A DNA stretch of 8,727 nucleotides from Bacteroidota bacterium (lineage in GTDB: Bacteria; Bacteroidota; Bacteroidia; Flavobacteriales; Weeksellaceae). Positions 1 through 6,153 of this stretch are shown one piece after another. The stretch lies in contig JAEZDQ010000177.1 in assembly GCA_023433225.1 (NCBI GenBank), forward strand, positions 1 to 8,727, in the 5' to 3' direction. Both the position numbers and the translations under genes were made by a program. The first letter of the stretch is position 1, and each line of letters begins with the position of its first letter. The notes below the pieces were generated by a model. The model worked only from the letters and a program-made list of their open reading frames with translations, was not told the DNA's origin and searched no databases.

Positions 1-1
1 G

Positions 2-949
2 TATTTATTCATTTACCTCCACGACTCGGAAACCTTTCTTTCTATCATGGAAGCAGAATTTTCTGCCCGGGCCAACCGGGAAGTAAAACCTTTTACCCGT
101 TATTTGAGTTTTCCGGTTCAAATGGGCGTTTGGGCGATTTTCGCTTTGGTTTCGTTGATTTTCCCTTATGTCCATCAAAGAACCAAGTTCAAAAAGTCGT
201 ATCAATTTTTCTTTTGGTGGACGCTCATTTGTTTTGTTTTATTGAGTTTGGTTCCTTCAAAAAAAGAACGGTATTTGTTCCCGTTAATGATTCCTTTGGC
301 GGCTACGACCGGAATCTATTTATATTACCTCACTCAAAACCAAGACTGGAGAAAATGGGAGAAAATCTTGGTGAAGTTTTCATTTGCCTTGTTAGGCACA
401 GTAGGTTTAATTATACCGATTCTGTTGTTCTTCATTTTAAAAACAGAATTGAATTTTTACTCCTTGGCATTGTCAATAGTGGGTTTACTCATTGGCATTT
501 ACCTTTTTGGTCAAACTTTTAATTTCCATGTTAAAAATGCTTTTTGGGGAGCGGTCGCCTTGGTGTCTTCGGCCATGTTGTTAGGTATGCCCGTCATTGA
601 TCTCATTTTTAAAAGTAATCCCAACTACCAATCCTTATTATCCCAAAAAGAAAGAATCGAAAAATCGGGGCTGAAACTCTATGGTTTTAATGCTTATTCA
701 CCAGAAATTTGGTTCAAGTACGGAGAAAAAATCCCGGAAATTTATTTAGAAAAACCGGATACATGGCCCAAAGAAAAGGAATTTTACCTGATTTCCATCG
801 ACAACCAACCGGTAACTTCTGTCCAAAAAGCAATGGATGAACATGGAATGAAAGCCACGTTCATCCGGAAATTTGATGACAATGAAGAAAAACCGGGCAG
901 TAAAAACCATGTAGACCGCAAAAGGATGTTACTGTTTAAGGTGAACTGA
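2..949 (+). CDS. ArnT/PMT-like membrane glycosyltransferase, C-terminal part (partial at left edge)
   Basis: The frame is open from the left edge to the TGA at 947-949, so the gene begins upstream and the ATG at 47 is probably internal. About 315 residues are visible. They show five or six hydrophobic segments typical of a membrane protein: roughly QMGVWAIFALVSLIF, FFFWWTLICFVLLSL, the stretch after SKKERYLFPL, the 'LLGTVGLIIPILLFF' segment, 'LALSIVGLLIGIYLF' and 'AVALVSSAMLLGMPV'. A soluble tail of about 110 residues follows. The segment SLVPSKKERYLFPLMIPLA resembles the conserved region of ArnT/PMT-type (GT-C fold) glycosyltransferases, which move a sugar from a polyprenyl-phosphate donor to lipid or protein on the outer face of the inner membrane. 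The catalytic N-terminal loops lie outside the window, so donor and acceptor cannot be assigned. The family call is by motif resemblance only. No strong terminator follows; metG starts 121 bases later in the same direction with its own promoter. Confidence 0.7.
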   Translation, partial: YLFIYLHDSETFLSIMEAEFSARANREVKPFTRYLSFPVQMGVWAIFALVSLIFPYVHQRTKFKKSYQFFFWWTLICFVLLSLVPSKKERYLFPLMIPLAATTGIYLYYLTQNQDWRKWEKILVKFSFALLGTVGLIIPILLFFILKTELNFYSLALSIVGLLIGIYLFGQTFNFHVKNAFWGAVALVSSAMLLGMPVIDLIFKSNPNYQSLLSQKERIEKSGLKLYGFNAYSPEIWFKYGEKIPEIYLEKPDTWPKEKEFYLISIDNQPVTSVQKAMDEHGMKATFIRKFDDNEEKPGSKNHVDRKRMLLFKVN

Positions 950-965
950 TTCTCCCAAAAAAACC

Positions 966-981
966 ATTCAAATTTTTGAAT
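966..981. other. Short AT-rich inverted repeat after the glycosyltransferase gene
   Basis: ATTCAAA and TTTGAAT form a 7-bp inverted repeat separated by two T, 17 bases after the stop codon. There is no G+C-rich stem and no T-tract beyond the repeat, so it is at best a weak terminator or 3'-end hairpin. Confidence 0.25.
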
Positions 982-1042
982 ACCCGGAAGGGCTGTCACA
1001 AAGATTTCCCTTCTACTTTCTATTATTTCCTTTTTACTGGAT

Positions 1043-1050
1043 TATCTTTG
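1043..1050 (+). promoter_or_regulatory. metG promoter, -7 element TATCTTTG
   Basis: TATCTTTG matches the Bacteroidota -7 consensus TAnnTTTG exactly, and lies 20 bases before the metG ATG. I see no clear TTG at the usual -33 distance. The element and the following leader (CAATCCAAAA and onward) form part of a 21-base run (1042-1062) that is identical upstream of tyrS on the other strand. Confidence 0.7.
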
Positions 1051-1070
1051 CAATCCAAAATTCAAACGCG

Positions 1071-3107
1071 ATGAGCAACCCGAACCGATATACATTAACC
1101 GCTGCCCTCCCCTATGCCAACGGACCGCTTCACATCGGGCATTTGGCCGGGGTTTACATTCCTTCCGATATTTATGCGAGATATTTGCGCCGAAAAGGAA
1201 TGGACGTGGCATTTATCGGCGGTTCGGACGAACATGGAATTCCGATTACCATTCGGGCAAAAAAAGAAAATACTACCCCACAGGCGATTGTCGATAAATA
1301 CCACGAATTAATCAAGGAAACCCTGGAGAAATTCGGTGTTTCTTTTGACCATTATTCGCGCACTTCCAATCCCAAACACCATGAAGTTTCTTCTGATTTC
1401 TTTTTGAATTTGTATAAAAAAGGAAAGTTTACAGAAGAAGTTTCGGAGCAATTTTACGACGAAGAAGCCAAAGAATTTTTGGCCGATCGCTACATTGTAG
1501 GCCAATGTCCGAAATGCCAAAACCCGAACGCCTATGGTGACCAATGCGAGAGTTGCGGCTCAACTTTGAGCCCTACTGAATTGATCCATCCAAGGTCGGC
1601 TTTGAGCGGGAATGTTCCGGTCTTGAAAGAAACCAAAAACTGGTACTTGCCTTTGAATGAATACGAGGATTTCCTGAAAGATTGGATTTTGGAAGGCCAT
1701 AAAAACGATTGGAAATCCAATGTGTACGGTCAGGTAAAATCATGGATTGATGACGGTTTGAAGCCCCGTGCCATGACGCGCGATTTGAATTGGGGCGTAA
1801 AAGTTCCGTTGCCGGAAGCCGAAGGAAAAGTTCTTTACGTTTGGTTTGACGCGCCTATTGGCTACATCACTTCCACGATTGAATGGGCGGAAGCCAATGG
1901 AAAAGACTGGAAAGATTACTGGCAAAACCCGGACACCAAACTGATTCATTTCATCGGGAAGGACAACATCGTTTTCCATTGCATCATTTTCCCGGCGATG
2001 TTAAAAGCGCATGGCGATTATATTTTACCTGAAAATGTTCCGGCCAACGAATTCATGAATCTGGAAGATGACAAGATTTCAACCTCGCGAAACTGGGCGG
2101 TTTGGGGACACGAATATTTAGAAGAATTCCCGGGACAGCAAGACGTATTACGCTATGTTTTGACGGCGAATTTGCCCGAAAACAAAGACAATAATTTCAC
2201 CTGGAAAGATTTCCAAACCAAAAATAATTCAGAGCTGGTGGGGATTCTGGGGAACTTCATCAACCGTGTGATGGTTTTGACGCACAAATATTATGGAGGC
2301 ATCATCCCCGAAAAAACGATTGAATTCGAAGAATTAAACCAACTGAAAGATTTCGCCCAAAAAATCGGAGCGCATCTGGAGAAATTTGAATTCCGAAATG
2401 CGCTGATGGAATACATGAATCTGGCGCGTTTGGGCAATCAGTTTTTGCAATCTCAAGAGCCTTGGAAGAAACAGGATAAACCGGAAGAAGTAAAAGGAAT
2501 TATGTATGCAGCGGCACAAATCGCCGGAATGCTGGCGCAACTGGGCGAACCTTTCCTACCGTTTACATCGGAAAAATTATTCAAAATGCTGAATATTTCA
2601 CCGATGAACTGGAACGAATTGGAAAATGCAAACGAAATCATTCCTGCGGGACATCAGTTGAATCCTTCGGAATTGGTGTTTGCCAAAATAGAAGACGAAA
2701 CCATCGAATTTCAAATCAATAAATTAAATCAAAGTAAAACCCTGAACAATATGACAAATCCAAATGCTGAACCACAAAGAGAAACCATCAATTTTGAAGA
2801 TTTTACCAAAATCGATATGCGTGTGGGAACCATTCTGGAAGCGGAAAAAGTAGAAAAAGCAGACAAACTCCTGAAACTGAAAGTCGATACCGGAATTGAC
2901 GTCCGTACGATTGTTTCGGGAATTGCGGAAAGCTTTACACCCGAAGAAATCATAGGGAAACAAGTTACTGTTTTGGTCAATTTGGCACCAAGAAAAATCC
3001 GCGGAATCGAAAGCCAGGGAATGCTTTTACTGACCGATAAGGAAAACGGGAAATTGACTTTTCTGGTTCCGGAAGAACAGACCGGAAACGGAGTTCAGGT
3101 TAGTTAG
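1071..3107 (+). CDS. metG: Methionyl-tRNA synthetase with C-terminal tRNA-binding domain
   Basis: Class I aminoacyl-tRNA synthetase (678 residues) that charges tRNA-Met and initiator tRNA with methionine in the cytoplasm. The HIGH signature is H21-I-G-H24, inside the typical LPYANGPLHIGHLAG opening. A single zinc knuckle is formed by C146/C149 and C159/C162. The KMSKS loop appears as K335-I-S-T-S-R, a variant I recall from other bacterial MetG proteins. An alpha-helical anticodon-binding domain follows. From about residue 574 to the end there is an EMAP-II/Trbp111-like OB-fold (FTKIDMRVGTILEAEKVEKA and onward) that binds tRNA and often mediates dimerisation. The length fits the long, dimeric MetG class. 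The start is set by a good N-terminus and a promoter 20 bases upstream; no Shine-Dalgarno is visible. The gene is likely monocistronic, as HU downstream has its own promoter. The initiator tRNA that this enzyme charges lies about 4.2 kb downstream. Confidence 0.98.
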   Translation: MSNPNRYTLTAALPYANGPLHIGHLAGVYIPSDIYARYLRRKGMDVAFIGGSDEHGIPITIRAKKENTTPQAIVDKYHELIKETLEKFGVSFDHYSRTSNPKHHEVSSDFFLNLYKKGKFTEEVSEQFYDEEAKEFLADRYIVGQCPKCQNPNAYGDQCESCGSTLSPTELIHPRSALSGNVPVLKETKNWYLPLNEYEDFLKDWILEGHKNDWKSNVYGQVKSWIDDGLKPRAMTRDLNWGVKVPLPEAEGKVLYVWFDAPIGYITSTIEWAEANGKDWKDYWQNPDTKLIHFIGKDNIVFHCIIFPAMLKAHGDYILPENVPANEFMNLEDDKISTSRNWAVWGHEYLEEFPGQQDVLRYVLTANLPENKDNNFTWKDFQTKNNSELVGILGNFINRVMVLTHKYYGGIIPEKTIEFEELNQLKDFAQKIGAHLEKFEFRNALMEYMNLARLGNQFLQSQEPWKKQDKPEEVKGIMYAAAQIAGMLAQLGEPFLPFTSEKLFKMLNISPMNWNELENANEIIPAGHQLNPSELVFAKIEDETIEFQINKLNQSKTLNNMTNPNAEPQRETINFEDFTKIDMRVGTILEAEKVEKADKLLKLKVDTGIDVRTIVSGIAESFTPEEIIGKQVTVLVNLAPRKIRGIESQGMLLLTDKENGKLTFLVPEEQTGNGVQVS

Positions 3108-3110
3108 ACA

Positions 3111-3176
3111 AAATCGGCAGGGAGATTTGGAGAAATCGGCAGGGAGATTTTGGGAAATCGGCAGGGAGATTTTTTG
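3111..3176. repeat. Three tandem copies of a 22-bp repeat
   Basis: Three back-to-back units occupy 3111-3132, 3133-3154 and 3155-3176. All share the first 18 bases, AAATC-GGCAGGGA-GATTT, and differ only in the last four (GGAG, TGGG, TTTG). Each unit is bounded by the 5-bp inverted repeat AAATC/GATTT, so each could form a small hairpin or be a two-fold symmetric protein site. The array starts four bases after the metG stop codon and ends about 98 bases before the HU -7 element. The role is unknown: minisatellite, mRNA 3' element or binding array are all possible. Confidence 0.9.
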
Positions 3177-3273
3177 AATGCCCCTGTTGAACGTGATTCC
3201 GACACCCAATGGAATGGATCGGTTTACTTGATATTTTAGGCTTATTTTCAAATACTTATGTGAATATTTTTAT

Positions 3274-3281
3274 TAACTTTG
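3274..3281 (+). promoter_or_regulatory. HU gene promoter, -7 element TAACTTTG
   Basis: TAACTTTG matches TAnnTTTG and lies 29 bases upstream of the HU start codon. The leader is very A/T-rich, as is usual for well-translated genes in this phylum. No clear -33 TTG was found at the right distance. Confidence 0.6.
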
Positions 3282-3310
3282 GATTAATTAATCTTTAAAA
3301 ATTAAGTATT

Positions 3311-3694
3311 ATGTCTATCAAATTCAAAGTAATCCCGAGGAAAAACCCTCAGAATATGGCGGCACCGGAAAGGTGGTACGCCGTAGCTGTGGCTGACGGT
3401 GAAACGACGCTGAATGATTTGGCGTTGTACGCGATGGAAACCTCAACGGTGACCAAAGCAGATATATTGGCGGTTCTTGACGCGACGCTTACCAAGATTT
3501 CTCAAGATTTAAGCAATGGCAAAATTGTACGGGTCGGGGACTATTTTACGCTGCAAATGAGCCTTTCGAGCGAACCCGCTGAATTAGAGCGTGAAGTGAA
3601 TGCTTCGAAAATCAAAGGCAGCCGGGTGAACTTCAGGCCGGGAACCATGTTGAAATCGATGATGAAACTGGCGACTTACCAGAAGAAATCGTAA
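3311..3694 (+). CDS. HU-family DNA-binding protein (Bacteroidetes HIG type)
   Basis: This 127-residue protein resembles the histone-like HU variant typical of Bacteroidota, which has an N-terminal MS-K-KVIPRKNPQ segment and lacks the compact form of E. coli HU. Residues 31-70 form the helical dimerisation part (TLNDLALYAME, then STVTKADILAVLDATLTKISQDLSNG). Residues 71-87 are the first beta strands (KIVRVGDYFTLQMSLSS), and 'VNFRPGTMLKSM' (106-117) is the conserved closing strand. Such proteins bend DNA and help organise the nucleoid. One oddity: at positions 76-81 the common G-D-L-G-S-F core reads G-D-Y-F-T-L, so a normally conserved glycine is replaced by Phe79. The gene has its own promoter and a strong terminator, so it forms a single-gene unit. 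The family call is firm, but this family is often multi-copy and paralogs have different roles. Confidence 0.9.
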   Translation: MSIKFKVIPRKNPQNMAAPERWYAVAVADGETTLNDLALYAMETSTVTKADILAVLDATLTKISQDLSNGKIVRVGDYFTLQMSLSSEPAELEREVNASKIKGSRVNFRPGTMLKSMMKLATYQKKS

Positions 3695-3712
3695 ATTCTG
3701 TTCCATTCAAAG

Positions 3713-3744
3713 AACCATTCAGCCGTGTTGAATGGTTTTTTTTT
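3713..3744 (+). terminator. Rho-independent terminator of the HU gene
   Basis: AACCATTCA (3713-3721) pairs perfectly with TGAATGGTT (3729-3737) across a 7-base loop, and the T run extends to 3744. An extra upstream CCATTCAA (3703-3710) could pair with the same 3' arm, giving a competing hairpin. Confidence 0.88.
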
Positions 3745-3788
3745 AATAATTAATTCAAAATAAATAATTTATTTATTATAAATTTTCT

Positions 3789-3796
3789 TAGTTTTA
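3789..3796 (+). promoter_or_regulatory. Possible promoter of the secreted-protein gene
   Basis: TAGTTTTA matches seven of eight positions of TAnnTTTG, 25 bases before the ATG at 3822, within a very AT-rich stretch. Chance matches are likely in such sequence, so this is tentative. The HU terminator just upstream implies the gene needs a promoter here. Confidence 0.3.
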
Positions 3797-3821
3797 ACAA
3801 AATAATCTAAAATTTTTTAAT

Positions 3822-4703
3822 ATGAGAACCTTATTATTATTTTCACTTATTTTACTAAACCTTAATTTATTTTCACAAAACGTCCAAACAGAAAGAGGAG
3901 CTGACCCTCCAGAGTGTATCATTGGTCTTACTTCTCCACATATTGTAGGGGAAACACGGGCTTATAGTTATGGTGGTCTTACTGCAGTAGGTTTAACCCC
4001 AATATATAAATGGTACCAAGATGGTAGTGCAAGTGTTTCCTTCCCAAACGGGGATAATCACCAAAGCGTAGATGTTACATTAAATTCTCCAGGAACATTA
4101 TGTTTGAGAGTTACTATTACTTATAGAGAAGGTATGAGAGGACAACAATGTTCCGAATGTTTTGAAACTTGTGATTTAGAGGGAATGGTTGATTATCATG
4201 GTGACATTCATTATCAAATTAATGGCAGCGATGTGACATTTTACCCTACCACCTCTAATACTTCCCTTTATTCTTATTGGTGGCAGGTAAACGGAGATGA
4301 ACCTCCCGGATGGGATCAACCCTCCATTACCATACCACTACCCTATTGTCAAGAGGGTGCTATAGATAATGTTGTTTTGAATATTTTTAACATAAATATG
4401 CCTGAAGATTTTGGCTGTAAAGCTAAACTAGGAATAAACTTTGAACCTGGACTTTGCACAAATAGACCACCTATTGAGGATAAGCTTATCGTAGTTATAT
4501 CAGACTCCAATACCATAAAAGTAAAAGGAGAAAACATTGAAGTTTATAAAATAATGGTTTATGATGCAAACTCAAATTTAATGTTAAATTCTGATTTAAA
4601 AGCAGAATTGAATATAGCGAACTTAAAAAATGGAATATATTTTTATAAAATTATTGACGAGAACAATGTCCTTATAAAAAATGGTAATTTCCTAAAGAAA
4701 TAA
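3822..4703 (+). CDS. Secreted hypothetical protein with probable T9SS C-terminal sorting domain
   Basis: I do not recognise this 293-residue protein as a whole. It starts with a clear signal peptide (MRTLLLFSLILLNLNLFS, likely cut before Q19). The last 70 or so residues look like a T9SS type A sorting domain: 'VYKIMVYDANSNLML', then 'LNIANLKNGIYFYKI' and a basic end NFLKK. That domain would direct export across the outer membrane and be removed. Between them lie two stretches that look like diverged Ig/PKD-type beta domains, one with YKWYQDG at about 62-68 and one with YSYWWQVNG at about 150-158. There are eight cysteines: 32, 94, 110, 113, 117, 176, 199 and 212. No catalytic motif is apparent, so binding or adhesion is only a guess. 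The gene is visibly more AT-rich than metG, tyrS or nadE and sits alone between the HU terminator and a convergent terminator, which suggests recent acquisition or lineage-specific origin. Confidence 0.85.
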   Translation: MRTLLLFSLILLNLNLFSQNVQTERGADPPECIIGLTSPHIVGETRAYSYGGLTAVGLTPIYKWYQDGSASVSFPNGDNHQSVDVTLNSPGTLCLRVTITYREGMRGQQCSECFETCDLEGMVDYHGDIHYQINGSDVTFYPTTSNTSLYSYWWQVNGDEPPGWDQPSITIPLPYCQEGAIDNVVLNIFNINMPEDFGCKAKLGINFEPGLCTNRPPIEDKLIVVISDSNTIKVKGENIEVYKIMVYDANSNLMLNSDLKAELNIANLKNGIYFYKIIDENNVLIKNGNFLKK

Positions 4704-4718
4704 ATATAGCTAAACTTA

Positions 4719-4752
4719 AAAATAACCAGTATAGAAATATACTGGTTATTTT
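4719..4752. terminator. Bidirectional terminator between the secreted-protein gene and tyrS
   Basis: A perfect 15-bp stem, AAAATAACCAGTATA against TATACTGGTTATTTT, closes a GAAA tetraloop at 4734-4737. The A-rich and T-rich stem ends let it act on both strands. The tyrS stop codon (4746-4748, minus strand) lies inside the stem, so the tyrS reading frame runs into its own terminator. Confidence 0.85.
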
Positions 4753-6041
4753 ATAATAATTATAAAGTAGTTCTTCTTCCCTTTTTGGAGCAATACATAC
4801 TTTCCTGAAATCAAATCGTCTGGCGTTAAATCATAGGCCTCTCCCACCTTTTCTTTATTGACCGAAATCGCATTGGCTTTCAATTCCCTTCGGGCTTCGC
4901 TCTTGGAACTAAGGAACCCGGACTTTTCGGACAAGGCGTCGATGATATTCAGCCCCGAATTCAATTCGTCCATAGAAATAACCGCTTGGGGAACGCCTTC
5001 AAAAACCGAGAGGAAGGTTTCCGGGTTCAGCGACTTTAAATCCTCCGTAGTGGACTTTCCAAACAGGACTTCCGACGCTTTGACGGCATTGTCCAGTTCC
5101 TCTTTTCCGTGCACCAGAACGGTTACTTCCTCGGCCAACTTCTTTTGGAGCTGCCTCAAATGCGGTTCTCCTTTGTGTTTTTGAATTAAATCTTCAATTT
5201 CATCTTGGCCTAAAAAAGTATAAACCTTGATGTATCTCTCTGCATCTTCATCGGATTGATTCAACCAGAACTGATAGAATTTATAGGGCGAAGTCCGGTT
5301 TTTATCGAGCCAGACGTTCTCTCCGCCTTCGCTTTTACCGAACTTGGTCCCGTCGGATTTAGTCGTCAAAGGGCAGGTAAACGCAAAGCCTTCGCCTTGG
5401 GCAATGCGGCGGACGAGTTCCGTTCCGGTCGTGATGTTGCCCCATTGGTCAGAGCCGCCCATCTGCAATTTGCAACCGAATTCTCTATACAAATGGAGGA
5501 AATCGTATCCCTGAATCAATTGATAAGTAAATTCCGTAAAGGACATGCCCACGGATGATTCCGCACTCAACCTTGTTTTGACAGAATCTTTCGCCATCAT
5601 ATAGTTGACGGAAATGTGTTTCCCTACGGTACGGGAGAAATCAATGAAGGAAAATTCTTTCATCCAATCATAATTGTTTACCATGACTGCGCCGTTTGGT
5701 GTGGACGAATCGAAATCAAGGAACCGCTCCAGTTGCGAACGGATTCCCGCCACATAAAGGTTTAAAGTTTCTTCATCCAGTAGATTTCTTTCCGCTGACT
5801 TGCCGGTCGGGTCGCCGATCATGCCGGTCGCGCCGCCCACCAAAGCAATCGGTTTATGGCCATGACGCTGCAAATGCATCAACAACACAATCGGAACCAA
5901 GCTTCCAACGTGGAGTGAATCTGCAGTCGGGTCAAAGCCTACATAACCTGTGGTCATTTCCTTTTGCAGTTGTTCCTCTGTTCCGGGCATAATCTGGTGA
6001 ATCAATCCGCGCCATTGCAATTCCTGGATAAGTCCGCTCAT
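4746..6041 (-). CDS. tyrS: Tyrosyl-tRNA synthetase
   Basis: Class I synthetase (431 residues) that activates tyrosine and charges tRNA-Tyr. Tyr33 and the GFDPTADSLHVGS segment carry the HIGH signature as H44-V-G-S47. The tyrosine pocket shows 'YQLIQGYDFLHLY' and GGSDQWGNI, and the KMSKS loop is K233-F-G-K-S237. The C-terminal part, from about residue 365, is an S4-type RNA-binding domain ending in KYVLLQKGKKNYF. I chose the ATG at 6041 (MSGLIQELQWRGL). An upstream in-frame TTG at 6062 lies inside the promoter -7 element and cannot be the normal start. The final residues after NYF are IIIIK, encoded within or next to the terminator hairpin; family members I recall end shortly after NY-F/Y-LI, so the tail looks like a local replacement. 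The gene is divergent from the LOG gene and shares its promoter-leader sequence with metG. Confidence 0.97.
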   Translation of the reverse strand: MSGLIQELQWRGLIHQIMPGTEEQLQKEMTTGYVGFDPTADSLHVGSLVPIVLLMHLQRHGHKPIALVGGATGMIGDPTGKSAERNLLDEETLNLYVAGIRSQLERFLDFDSSTPNGAVMVNNYDWMKEFSFIDFSRTVGKHISVNYMMAKDSVKTRLSAESSVGMSFTEFTYQLIQGYDFLHLYREFGCKLQMGGSDQWGNITTGTELVRRIAQGEGFAFTCPLTTKSDGTKFGKSEGGENVWLDKNRTSPYKFYQFWLNQSDEDAERYIKVYTFLGQDEIEDLIQKHKGEPHLRQLQKKLAEEVTVLVHGKEELDNAVKASEVLFGKSTTEDLKSLNPETFLSVFEGVPQAVISMDELNSGLNIIDALSEKSGFLSSKSEARRELKANAISVNKEKVGEAYDLTPDDLISGKYVLLQKGKKNYFIIIIK

Positions 6042-6059
6042 TCTTTTAATTTTGGATTG

Positions 6060-6067
6060 CAAAGATA
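6060..6067 (-). promoter_or_regulatory. tyrS promoter, -7 element TATCTTTG
   Basis: On the minus strand TATCTTTG lies 18 bases before the tyrS ATG. A TTG at 6093-6091 is 23 bases upstream, slightly longer than the usual spacing of about 19-21. The element sits in a 21-base run (6048-6068) identical to that upstream of metG, and the leader would be only about 15 bases long. Confidence 0.7.
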
Positions 6068-6153
6068 AGAATCGAAGTCCGATTTGAATCCAATCCTTCC
6101 TAAATTCCTTCCACTTTCAAAAATTATCCATTAACTTGCTTAAAAGATTCAAT

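Noticed and set aside
3111..3176. Short CRISPR array
   Set aside because: The units are directly adjacent with no spacers beyond four variable bases, and no cas genes are present.
5256..5558. Plus-strand open frame of 100 codons within tyrS
   Set aside because: It is the antisense of the tyrosine-binding and KMSKS region of TyrS, with no independent start signals.
6039..6062. Extended tyrS start at a TTG codon (adds MQSKIKR)
   Set aside because: The TTG is part of the -7 promoter element TATCTTTG, so it would not be in the mRNA. The ATG at 6041 gives the expected TyrS N-terminus.
6136..6153. Extended LOG-gene start at a TTG codon (adds MLKRFN)
   Set aside because: A proper ATG follows 18 bases later with a plausible N-terminus, and the extension overlaps the most likely promoter area. 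The nearby TAACTTGC is too poor a match to call as a promoter.
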